This document shows, one piece after another, positions 7,301 to 13,150 of a DNA stretch of 14,735 nt (position 1 is the first letter of the stretch; each line of letters begins with the position of its first letter). A program made the translations under genes and the position numbers. Location of the stretch: NCBI GenBank assembly GCA_016194725.1, contig JACQAW010000045.1, forward strand, positions 1-14,735, in the 5' to 3' direction. The DNA comes from Deltaproteobacteria bacterium (GTDB taxonomy: Bacteria > Bdellovibrionota > UBA1018 > UBA923). The notes below the pieces were generated by a model. That model was not told the origin of the DNA and did not search any database. It worked only from the letters and a program-made list of their open reading frames with translations.

Positions 7301-7926
7301 TTTTGCAGCTGCTTCTATCCGGGCTTTCACTGGCGCTCGCGGCGGGGGCTGATTTCTACAAGAATTACGACGAGCTCTCCAAAGCCGAACGCGAAGGAGT
7401 GGATTACCGCGTGGTGGTTCATCAGCGCCGCGCACCGTTGACCGTCCTGGCCATTCACGGCGGCGATATTGAAATCGGCACCAGCGACTTCGCGCAGGCC
7501 ATAGCGGGCGAGGACTCGAGCCTCTACCTCTTCGAAGGCATCAAACACACGGGCAATTCCAAGCTGCACATCACGAGCACGCATTTTGACGAACCGCGGG
7601 CCCTGGCCATGGCCGCGGGTTCCCGCGGTTGTCTTTCGATTCATGGTTTTTTGGAAACCGTGCGGTCAGTGGTCTGCGTGGGCGGCGGTAATCCGGTTAT
7701 GCGCAAAAAAATGACCGATCAGCTGACGGCGGCCACCGGGCTCGGCATCGAGGTGGAATCGCCATGCCAGCGCTTTGGCGGCGACGACGCAAAAAATATC
7801 GTGAACCGCTGCCAAAATCCGGGCGTGCAGCTTGAAACGTCAACGGCGCTTCGCAGGCGTTTTGACCGCGACCCTGCGCTTCGCCTCGAGCTGGCGCGCA
7901 TTATTCGTAAAGCGATGGTGGACTGA
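7297..7926 (+). CDS. Poly-gamma-glutamate hydrolase family protein (PghP/YjqB type), probably exported
   Basis: Zinc peptidase-like protein of the family found in Bacillus phages (PghP, which degrades capsular poly-gamma-glutamate) and many bacteria. It has 209 aa from GTG 7297, which overlaps the decarboxylase stop (GTGA). Diagnostic blocks: HGGDIEIGTSDFAQAIAG (H54, E59), LHITSTHFDEP (90-100), SIHG with H116, and GVQLETS (E180). H54, E59 and H116 are the likely metal ligands and E180 the likely catalytic Glu, by analogy to carboxypeptidase-like folds. Residues 2-17 are hydrophobic (LLLSGLSLALAAGA) and look like a signal peptide, but the n-region has no Lys or Arg. The substrate here is unknown; nothing links it to kynurenine degradation except coupling. 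Confidence 0.8.
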   Translation: MILQLLLSGLSLALAAGADFYKNYDELSKAEREGVDYRVVVHQRRAPLTVLAIHGGDIEIGTSDFAQAIAGEDSSLYLFEGIKHTGNSKLHITSTHFDEPRALAMAAGSRGCLSIHGFLETVRSVVCVGGGNPVMRKKMTDQLTAATGLGIEVESPCQRFGGDDAKNIVNRCQNPGVQLETSTALRRRFDRDPALRLELARIIRKAMVD

Positions 7927-7935
7927 GAGGCTGTT

Positions 7936-8466
7936 CTAGGGTCGTGATGGCGCGTTTTCGCCATCTTGTCCGCAGAGCACTCCGTCAATAACCAGATAGC
8001 CCGAAGGATGTCCTTTGCCGGATGGGTTCGTGTGTACCCAGTGAATTATGGCGTCGTCCGGCGAGCGGGGATTGCCATTTGCGGGCGCCGTCGAAACGAT
8101 GAAATCTCCGCACGCTTCGACCTTGGCGTTCTTGGTCAGTTCGGGCAGCGCGCCGAAGTCTTCGTTGTAAATGACTTCAAGTGTGTCGCTACTGTTCGGG
8201 CCGATCTGAATTTCGAAATGGTGATGGCCGTTGTGGTCAGGATAAATCTGGGTCAGGTAGCCGCGAACTCGGGCGCGATGGCGAAACTGGTTTGGCTTCG
8301 TCTGCTTCCACTGCAGGACGTAATTGTTGACGACGGGAATCGCGCTGCCGTCCAGATCCGGGCAATCAGGAATCTGATCATGACCGGCCAGAGCGAGCGA
8401 GGACTGACCGATAAACAGTCCCATCGTGAGCAGAACGGAAAGAGAACTTCCAAGAAACTTTCTCAT
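7936..8466 (-). CDS. Secreted DUF3465-family protein
   Basis: A 176-aa protein of unknown function. Residues 1-28 form a clear Sec signal peptide (MRKFLG, a hydrophobic stretch, then ALA before GHD), so it should act in the periplasm or outside. The mature part has the DUF3465 pattern: VRGYLTQIYPDHNGHHHFEIQI (about 68-89), an acid/aliphatic middle, and the terminal IIHWVHTNPSGKGHPSGYLVIDG. A GGGGG sits a few nt upstream of ATG 8466. The family resembles a small OB-like barrel, and its conserved His and Trp residues have no assigned activity that I know. It stands alone, converging with the poly-gamma-glutamate hydrolase gene (9 bp between stops) and downstream of the ABC operon. Confidence 0.8.
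   Translation of the reverse strand: MRKFLGSSLSVLLTMGLFIGQSSLALAGHDQIPDCPDLDGSAIPVVNNYVLQWKQTKPNQFRHRARVRGYLTQIYPDHNGHHHFEIQIGPNSSDTLEVIYNEDFGALPELTKNAKVEACGDFIVSTAPANGNPRSPDDAIIHWVHTNPSGKGHPSGYLVIDGVLCGQDGENAPSRP
7946..7965 (+). terminator. Possible terminator hairpin for the plus-strand transcript
   Basis: Perfect 7-bp stem GATGGCG/CGCCATC with a 6-nt loop, 20 nt after the plus-strand stop at 7926. It lies inside the 3' end of the convergent DUF3465 gene. It is followed only by CTTGTCC, not a real U-tract, so it is weak as an intrinsic terminator. Confidence 0.35.
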
Positions 8467-8564
8467 GCGTTACCCCCGGTCAAAACAGGTAGCGCGGCGA
8501 GTGGCAAAAACCATCGTGCGCAGCGTCATAAAGCACAAATAAAACAACCGCAGTCAGAAAACAC

Positions 8565-8596
8565 GGGGGCGGTCACTCCAATGCGACCAGACCCCC
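8565..8596 (-). terminator. Possible terminator after the ABC exporter operon
   Basis: Imperfect hairpin: GGGGG (8565-8569) and GGTC (8571-8574) pair with GACC (8585-8588) and CCCCC (8592-8596), with an internal loop. Read on the minus strand, it follows the permease stop (8625) by about 30 nt and is followed by GTGTTTTCTG, a short T-run. Plausible but imperfect. Confidence 0.35.
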
Positions 8597-8624
8597 GGGA
8601 GGCTCATTTCTTGCCTGTTCCGGC

Positions 8625-9416
8625 TCAGCTGCTGGCGCTCTGATATCGCCGCAGTCCGGTTTGCCACAGAATCGCGTTCAGGAAAAAGAATGCGAGCAGC
8701 ACGCCGCCGACGTTCGCGTACTCGCTCCACTTCAGACCGTGCAGCAAGGCGCGCGCCGGAATACTGCTGATGAAGGCAAACGGCAGGGCTGTCAGAATCA
8801 GGTAACGAATCGCTTTCGGGTACATGGTGTCGGGCTTGGTGGCGAACTGGAAGAACTGGTAATACAGGCGCGAGATCGCCCAGCTGCGCTCGGTCCAGAA
8901 AACCCAGATTGAAAACGCGAAGCGCAGCAAGATCTGCGTGGTCATTCCAATGAGCAGCCAGGCGGCTACCAGGAGCCATTTCCAGCCGCCCGCGAATCCA
9001 GCTGGATTCGCGAACTGAATGGCAATTCCCAGACCCAGGGCGATATTGAATATCGCGGTAATGTTTATCCAGCGTGAAAGAGCCAGAAACAAGGGATGAA
9101 CCGGCTTGGTCAGCAGAATGTCCAGCTCGCCTTTGTTGACCAGGTCCGAAAAGTTCCAGAAGTTGCGCTGGAAAAAGGTGGTGAAAAGCGCGTCCGAGGA
9201 AAAAAAGATACCGAGAAAAAAGTAGACTTGTGGCTTGGTCCAGCCGGCCAGAACAGGAACGTTGGCGTAGATGACGGTGAAGAGCAGCAGCTCAACCCCG
9301 ATCCAGATCACGTCCGTCGCCATGGCCGTAAGAAAGTTCACGCGGTAAACGGCTTCGCGTACCCAGTTGTTTTTGACCTGAATCCCGTAAATTCTGGCGT
9401 ATTGCACGAGCTTCAT
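8625..9416 (-). CDS. ABC-2 family (DUF990-type) exporter permease, second subunit
   Basis: A 263-aa inner-membrane protein with about six hydrophobic segments (roughly residues 28-55, 63-80, 115-137, 147-170, 205-224, 234-256). The cytoplasmic-loop motif NKGELDILLTKPVHPLFL (94-111) is the G-x-L-x-x-L-L-x-x-P pattern of DUF990/ABC-2 permeases. The start ATG 9416 has GGAGG eight nt upstream, lying over the stop of the preceding permease (4-nt gap). It likely pairs with the other permease as a heterodimer exporting an unidentified substrate (drug, lipid or polysaccharide-type). Function depends on the damaged ATPase gene upstream. Confidence 0.85.
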   Translation of the reverse strand: MKLVQYARIYGIQVKNNWVREAVYRVNFLTAMATDVIWIGVELLLFTVIYANVPVLAGWTKPQVYFFLGIFFSSDALFTTFFQRNFWNFSDLVNKGELDILLTKPVHPLFLALSRWINITAIFNIALGLGIAIQFANPAGFAGGWKWLLVAAWLLIGMTTQILLRFAFSIWVFWTERSWAISRLYYQFFQFATKPDTMYPKAIRYLILTALPFAFISSIPARALLHGLKWSEYANVGGVLLAFFFLNAILWQTGLRRYQSASS

Positions 9417-9420
9417 CGCA

Positions 9421-10206
9421 TCAGCCTCCGTGGCTCAGGTAGCGGCCCATGCCCAGCGACCAGGTAAATTTGATGAAGGCCCATCCCGCCGCAAGCCACA
9501 CGCAGGACCAGGCCAGCTGCTCGAGAAAATAGGTGTGGGTCCAGTGTCCCAGCGCATATTGGGTAGGTCCGAATACGTACAGATAGAACGGCGTGATTTT
9601 CCACATCCACTGCATGTTCTTCGGAAAGAGATTGAGTGGAATGAGCTCGCCCGACAGCAGGCTTACGAGCATGTTCTTGACCATCAGAAAGCTGTACGCC
9701 TCTTCCCAAAGAAAGGCTGTCGTGCTCAGGGCGGCGCCGATCTGGTAGTGCAGCACGTTGCCAATCAAAGCCATCAGCATGGCACCCATGATTCGCACGG
9801 GCGACATGCCGAAAAAAAGCCCCACGCTCATGCCCAGGGTCAGGCACACGCCCGCGATGAGCAGCTTGGGGGCCATGCCGCGGATGTAGACAAACTCGAC
9901 CACGCTTACCGGGCGCAGGAGATAATTACTCAGCTGTCCGGTGCGAATCATTTCTTGGAGCTCGAAGTCGTGGTCGCCGCCCCTGATCTGGGTGAAGAGC
10001 AGGCTCACCAGCGTGTACTGGACCATGTCACTGTAGTTCATGCCCGCGATTTCATGAGCTCCGCCAATCTTGAACATCGCGTACCAAAGTACCCACTGAA
10101 TTGCGGCCGGCACGAACGCCGAGCCCAGCACCTCGAAAAGAAATTCGAGACGATAAGCGGTAGCGTCCTGAAAACCGTTTCTCAGCGCGGCCAGCCGCCA
10201 GTTCAT
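9421..10206 (-). CDS. ABC-2 family (DUF990-type) exporter permease, first subunit
   Basis: A 261-aa polytopic membrane protein and paralogue of the downstream permease. Hydrophobic segments fall at about 25-47, 55-75, 110-160, 175-200 and 232-250. The loop motif RTGQLSNYLLRPVSVVEF (about 91-108) aligns with NKGELDILLTKPVHPLFL of its partner. The start codon overlaps the ATPase stop as ATGA (10203-10206), so it is translationally coupled to the ATPase. Two different DUF990 permeases plus one ATPase is the usual arrangement for this exporter type. The substrate cannot be inferred. Confidence 0.85.
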   Translation of the reverse strand: MNWRLAALRNGFQDATAYRLEFLFEVLGSAFVPAAIQWVLWYAMFKIGGAHEIAGMNYSDMVQYTLVSLLFTQIRGGDHDFELQEMIRTGQLSNYLLRPVSVVEFVYIRGMAPKLLIAGVCLTLGMSVGLFFGMSPVRIMGAMLMALIGNVLHYQIGAALSTTAFLWEEAYSFLMVKNMLVSLLSGELIPLNLFPKNMQWMWKITPFYLYVFGPTQYALGHWTHTYFLEQLAWSCVWLAAGWAFIKFTWSLGMGRYLSHGG

Positions 10207-11104
10207 TGAAAGAGCCTTTGAATCACGTTTTCAAGGCTTGGCTCTTCGATGCCCATGTTGATGATCGTGTACGTCGTCATGATTTTTTGCAGAATCGCGA
10301 CGATGTTGTCGTACTTGAGCGTGAAAAAGATGGGCTTGTGGTCGTCCTCATCGTCGTCGCCGGCCGCGGCCTCGGGCCCCTTGTTCTGTAGGAAAATTGC
10401 CGACGGGGCAAGTCCCGTAACGTGAGCCAGCTCGTCGACCGTCGGACTTTGCATCAGGCGAACGCGCAGCCGGCACTCGCCTTTTTCCGTCAGTCCGTTC
10501 GCGGTGCCGTCATAGATGATCTCGCCCGTGCGCATGATCAGCACCCGTGAACAAAGTTTTTCGATATCCTCCATATTGTGGCTGGTGAGGATGATCGTGG
10601 CCTTTTCGAGCCGGTTGAATTCCTTCAAAAACTCGCGCAGCTTGTGCGCGGCCAGGATATCCAGGCCAATCGTGGGCTCGTCGAGAAAGATGACGTTGGG
10701 CCAGTGAATGAGCGCGCCGATGAGCTCCATTTTCATGCGTTCGCCAAGGCTCAGTCGCCGGATCTGCGTATTCAGGTGCTTGGTCACGTCGAGCAGCGTG
10801 GCCAGGGTGTGCAGGCGCTCTTTGTAAATCGGCGTAGGTATGTCGTAAATCGCTCTCAACAGATCAAATGCGTCAACGGCCGGCAGGTCCCACCACAGCT
10901 GGGCTTTCTGGCCCATGACCAGGGCGATTTTTCGGCGAAATTCGATGGGGCGTTGAAACGGGTCAAAGCCCAGCACGCGCGCCTCGCCGCTGGTGGGCGC
11001 GATAAGGCCCGAGAGTATCTTGAGCAGCTCAGGGCGCCGGCCAACCCATCCGTCTTTTTGGGCGAGCGAAAGGAGCGGGACACTTTTTTAACTTCAACAA
11101 TCAT
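10203..11104 (-). pseudogene. ABC exporter ATPase disrupted by an out-of-frame deletion removing Walker A
   Basis: The N-terminus starts normally at ATG 11104 (MIVEVKKVSRSFRSPKKTDG). It then runs out of frame near 11030-11045, and the rest continues in another frame from about LLKILSGLIAPTSGEARVLG. The second part is intact: Q-loop VMGQKAQLWW, signature LSLGERMKMEL, Walker B VIFLDEPTIGLD, H-loop TSH, plus an acidic GDDDEDD linker near the C-terminus. No GxxGxGKS/T P-loop exists in any frame. Homologues have about 40 more residues between FRSPKK and LGFDP, so roughly 120 nt (a number one more than a multiple of three) appear lost. A GTG at 10976 could start a 257-aa Walker-A-less fragment. This is either a true pseudogene or an assembly deletion. 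Confidence 0.82.
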
Positions 11105-11269
11105 TTCAAACTTATTATTCCGGGCGCCGCCGTTAAGCAAGCAAGGTGTGGAGCCGGTTTTGCAAACCTCGTTCGCATGAGTAACAGAATGCTACCCACG
11201 ACCCAGATTGCGTGGCTTACTTTTGGTCCGGTCGCGCTGCTGCTTTTCGTGCACTTCACGCTGCGCGAT

Positions 11270-11300
11270 AAAAAAGGGGTGGCCGTTTCCAGCCACCCCC
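11270..11300 (-). terminator. Strong intrinsic terminator
   Basis: On the minus strand, GGGGTGGC (11299-11292) and GCCACCCC (11283-11276) form a perfect 8-bp GC-rich stem with an 8-nt loop. Six Ts (11275-11270) follow immediately. It ends the small transcription unit that starts near 11403 and lies about 166 nt upstream of the ABC ATPase start. It could also act as an attenuator for that operon. Confidence 0.88.
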
Positions 11301-11317
11301 GAAGTCACCACCAGAGC

Positions 11318-11365
11318 TTAGCTTGCAAGTCCTCTGGCGGTGGAACTCATAATTTCACAGGTCAT
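11318..11365 (-). CDS. 15-codon leader peptide / small ORF
   Basis: Encodes MTCEIMSSTARGLAS and then TAA. The ribosome site is exceptional: the perfect eight-base AAGGAGGT (11379-11372) lies exactly six nt before the ATG. The ORF is enclosed by promoter and terminator within about 134 nt and overlaps both alternative hairpins, with its stop codon in the loop of the downstream one. I do not recognise the peptide; it has no hydrophobic stretch, no run of one amino acid and no RiPP-like motif. It could be a regulatory uORF (ribosome position choosing the hairpin) or a small functional peptide. Too short for statistical coding support; the call rests on the signals around it. Confidence 0.6.
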   Translation of the reverse strand: MTCEIMSSTARGLAS

Positions 11366-11409
11366 TCCACCACCTCCTTCCAGGCCCATATAGGGCGCAG
11401 ACATTTCCA

Positions 11410-11418
11410 ATTATAGCA
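11410..11418 (-). promoter_or_regulatory. Extended -10 promoter of the small transcription unit
   Basis: The minus strand reads TGCTATAAT: a perfect TATAAT with the extended TGn element. No convincing -35 is seen at 16-18 bp, which extended -10 promoters often tolerate. The predicted start is near 11403, about 25 nt before the perfect Shine-Dalgarno. Confidence 0.7.
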
Positions 11419-11455
11419 CAACTTTCGCAAGTCCCCGATTTGTCACGTTTGAAGT

Positions 11456-11584
11456 GGCATTCCAGCGGCAATGGGCTGGTCCGTCATTGCAGCCGTGTAA
11501 TTTGAAAGCGGCGCAGGCCTCAAAAAAAACCTGCTTTGATTCGCCGTGCCCCGACGAAAACGAGCACCGCGATGCTGGAATGCC
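11456..11584. other. 129-nt inverted-repeat-bounded region, possible structured RNA or 5' leader
   Basis: GGCATTCCAGC (11456-11466) and its exact complement GCTGGAATGCC (11574-11584) could form an 11-bp closing stem. Inside are GCAATG/CATTGC (11468-11473 with 11485-11490), GCCG/CGGC (11492-11495 with 11509-11512), GCAGG/CCTGC (11513-11517 with 11530-11534, loop containing eight As) and GTGC/GCAC (11546-11549 with 11564-11567). No coding ORF is convincing here. It lies between the divergent small unit and the secreted-protein gene, so on the plus strand it could be that gene's 5' leader. Strand and function are unknown. Confidence 0.35.
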
Positions 11585-11661
11585 TTTGGAAAGTTGCCGC
11601 GCGCCATGGCCCTCTTCTTGCTCCAGCCAGTCGTTTTGAATCAAATTCACAGGAGATAAAA

Positions 11662-12042
11662 ATGAAACTCACTTACACATTGCGAATGATGCTTGTCGTT
11701 GCAGCCCTTGCGACTGCCTCGCTTGCCTTTGGGCAGGCCGATACCACGGGCGGAGTCGATGCCGGTTCGGCGCCAAACACGGCTGGAACCACGACCCCCG
11801 ATGAAAATCGCGCGCCCAGCGCCGGCTCAACCACGACTTCGAACGATAACTCGACCACCACGACGACAAAAAAAACCACCAAGCACCACCATAAACACCA
11901 CCGTACTCCCAGCAGCAGCTCGGGAATGAGCGGCGGGTCCAGCAACCCGAGCTCGGGCGGCATGGACACCGGCAGCACACCCGACACCAGCGGCAGCTCT
12001 ACCGATATCGGCACGGGTACCGACACCGAAAGCACCAAATAG
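11662..12042 (+). CDS. Secreted low-complexity Ser/Thr/Gly-rich protein with His cluster
   Basis: A 126-aa protein not recognised as a named family. Residues 1-25 are a clear signal peptide (MKLTYTLRMM, then a hydrophobic core ending SLAFGQA). The mature part is almost only Thr, Ser, Gly, Asp, Asn and Pro, so probably disordered. A central basic block of Lys and His (KKTTKHHHKHHR, about 70-81) could bind metal ions or polyanions. Tail repeats of the GGSSNPSSGGMDTGSTPDTS type carry scattered acids. The start ATG 11662 has AGGAG six nt upstream. It is monocistronic, with a hairpin terminator after the stop. Composition is unlike its neighbours. The possible role (envelope, adhesion or metal-binding) is a guess. 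Confidence 0.75.
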   Translation: MKLTYTLRMMLVVAALATASLAFGQADTTGGVDAGSAPNTAGTTTPDENRAPSAGSTTTSNDNSTTTTTKKTTKHHHKHHRTPSSSSGMSGGSSNPSSGGMDTGSTPDTSGSSTDIGTGTDTESTK

Positions 12043-12061
12043 ATCCAGCGCATGTCACGTG

Positions 12062-12083
12062 GGCCGGGCTCTGCTGCCCGGCC
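12062..12083 (+). terminator. Terminator-like hairpin after the secreted-protein gene
   Basis: Perfect 8-bp stem GGCCGGGC/GCCCGGCC with loop TCTGCT, 20 nt after the stop at 12042. It is followed by TGCCCCTTTCC, a weak pyrimidine tract. It separates the gene from the MoxR operon. Confidence 0.5.
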
Positions 12084-12209
12084 TGCCCCTTTCCACGCCG
12101 CGCGGTATTCAACCTCTGAGCGCATTGCACCGAAAAGAAATTAAGCTTAAAAATTCTGAGGGGAAAATTTTGCCTGGTGCCCGCGCGTGCCAGCTCAATA
12201 CCAAGCTCC

Positions 12210-13148
12210 ATGAATGAGTCGCTGCAAGTAATCACCAACATGTTCGAGAATGTCCGTGAAGTCATCGTGGGCAAGGACGAGCAGATCAAGCAAACCATCT
12301 GCTGCTGGTTGGCCGGCGGCCATATTCTGATCGAGGATTTTCCGGGCACGGGCAAAACGATGCTTGCGCGCGCCATCGCTATTTCGGCAAAAGTCGATTT
12401 CAAACGCGTGCAGTTCACGGCAGATTTACTGCCGTCGGACGTCGTGGGTTCGGCGATCTACAACCAGGCGAAGGCCTCATTTGAGTTCGTGCGGGGCCCG
12501 CTTTTCACCACCGTGTTCCTGGGTGACGAAATCAACCGGGCCACGCCGCGCACGCAGTCGGCCTTGCTCGAGGCGATGGGCGAGGGCCAGATTACCGCCG
12601 AAGGCAATACCTGGAAGCTCAATCCGATGTTTTTCGTGATGGCGACACAGAACCCGGTAGAGCAGCATGGCACCTTTCCGCTGCCGGAAGCCCAGCTGGA
12701 CCGCTTCATGATGAAAATTTCCATGGGCTATCCGCGCCCCGAGGACGAGATCAATCTTGTTAAAAACCAGAATGCCGCCCATCCCATACATGCGCTGGAG
12801 CCGGTGGAAACCGAGCAGCGCCTGCGTTTCGTGCGCGAGGCGATTCCCAAGATCAAGGTCGCCGATAGCGTCTATCGCTATGCCCAGAAACTAGTGTCCG
12901 CGACCCGGACGAGCAAGGAGCTGAAGCTGGGTGCCAGCCCGCGCGCGATGATTTCGCTCATTCGCGCCGCGCAGTCCATGGCACTCATGGACGGCCTGGA
13001 TTACGTGCGGCCCACGCACGTTTACAATCTGGCAAAACCCGTCATTGGCCACAGGCTCATTCCCACCTCTGAGGCCCGGTTGTCTGACAAAACCGCCGAT
13101 CAGATTCTTACGGCTATTATCCAGGAAATCCAAGTGCCGGTAAGCTGA
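12210..13148 (+). CDS. MoxR-family AAA+ ATPase
   Basis: A 312-aa cytoplasmic AAA+ ATPase of the MoxR/RavA clade, thought to act as a chaperone that activates or matures partner proteins. ATG 12210 is chosen because it gives the usual MoxR N-terminus (MNESLQVITNMFENVREVIVGK); GTG 12177 is in frame and nearer a GAGGGG site, so 323 aa is possible. Walker A is DFPGTGKT (K49, T50; many MoxRs have GVPGLGKT). Walker B is VFLGDEINRA (D106, E107), and sensor 1 is MATQNPVEQHGTFPLPEAQLDRF (N148). The C-terminal helical lid contains LGASPRA. It is followed two nt later by a DUF58 gene, the standard partner. Transcription probably starts in the AT-rich stretch about 12130-12170, but no promoter is convincing. 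Confidence 0.92.
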   Translation: MNESLQVITNMFENVREVIVGKDEQIKQTICCWLAGGHILIEDFPGTGKTMLARAIAISAKVDFKRVQFTADLLPSDVVGSAIYNQAKASFEFVRGPLFTTVFLGDEINRATPRTQSALLEAMGEGQITAEGNTWKLNPMFFVMATQNPVEQHGTFPLPEAQLDRFMMKISMGYPRPEDEINLVKNQNAAHPIHALEPVETEQRLRFVREAIPKIKVADSVYRYAQKLVSATRTSKELKLGASPRAMISLIRAAQSMALMDGLDYVRPTHVYNLAKPVIGHRLIPTSEARLSDKTADQILTAIIQEIQVPVS

Positions 13149-13150
13149 TC

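Larger units (their letters stand above)
11270..11403 (-). ncRNA. Predicted about 134-nt structured transcript with leader ORF (small RNA or attenuator leader)
   Basis: Bounded by an extended -10 promoter and a strong terminator. Two stable, mutually exclusive hairpins are visible. Hairpin A pairs 11365-11374 (3' part of the Shine-Dalgarno up to the start codon's A) with 11336-11345: 10 bp with one G-U. Hairpin B pairs 11332-11342 with 11306-11316: 11 bp with one G-U, with the ORF stop codon in its loop. They share 11336-11342, so only one can form at a time: A hides the ribosome site, B frees it. A small GCCC/GGGC hairpin (11385-11397) lies at the 5' end. This is the layout of a switch or attenuator. 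I do not recognise a named RNA family. Confidence 0.65.

Noticed and set aside
11101..11178. Minus-strand 25-codon ORF (MRTRFAKPAPHLACL...) ending on the ATPase start as an ATGA overlap
   Set aside because: The overlap is attractive for coupling, but there is no Shine-Dalgarno and no other signal; it is too short to support alone.
11177..11416. Plus-strand 79-codon ORF beginning MSNRMLPTTQIAWLTF with a hydrophobic stretch
   Set aside because: No ribosome site, and it runs antisense through the terminator, leader ORF and promoter of the minus-strand unit; the second half has no protein-like character.
12126..12154. TTGCAC - 17 bp - TAAAAA as a promoter for the MoxR operon
   Set aside because: Only about half of the -35 and four of six -10 bases match consensus; the AT-rich context makes such matches easy to find.
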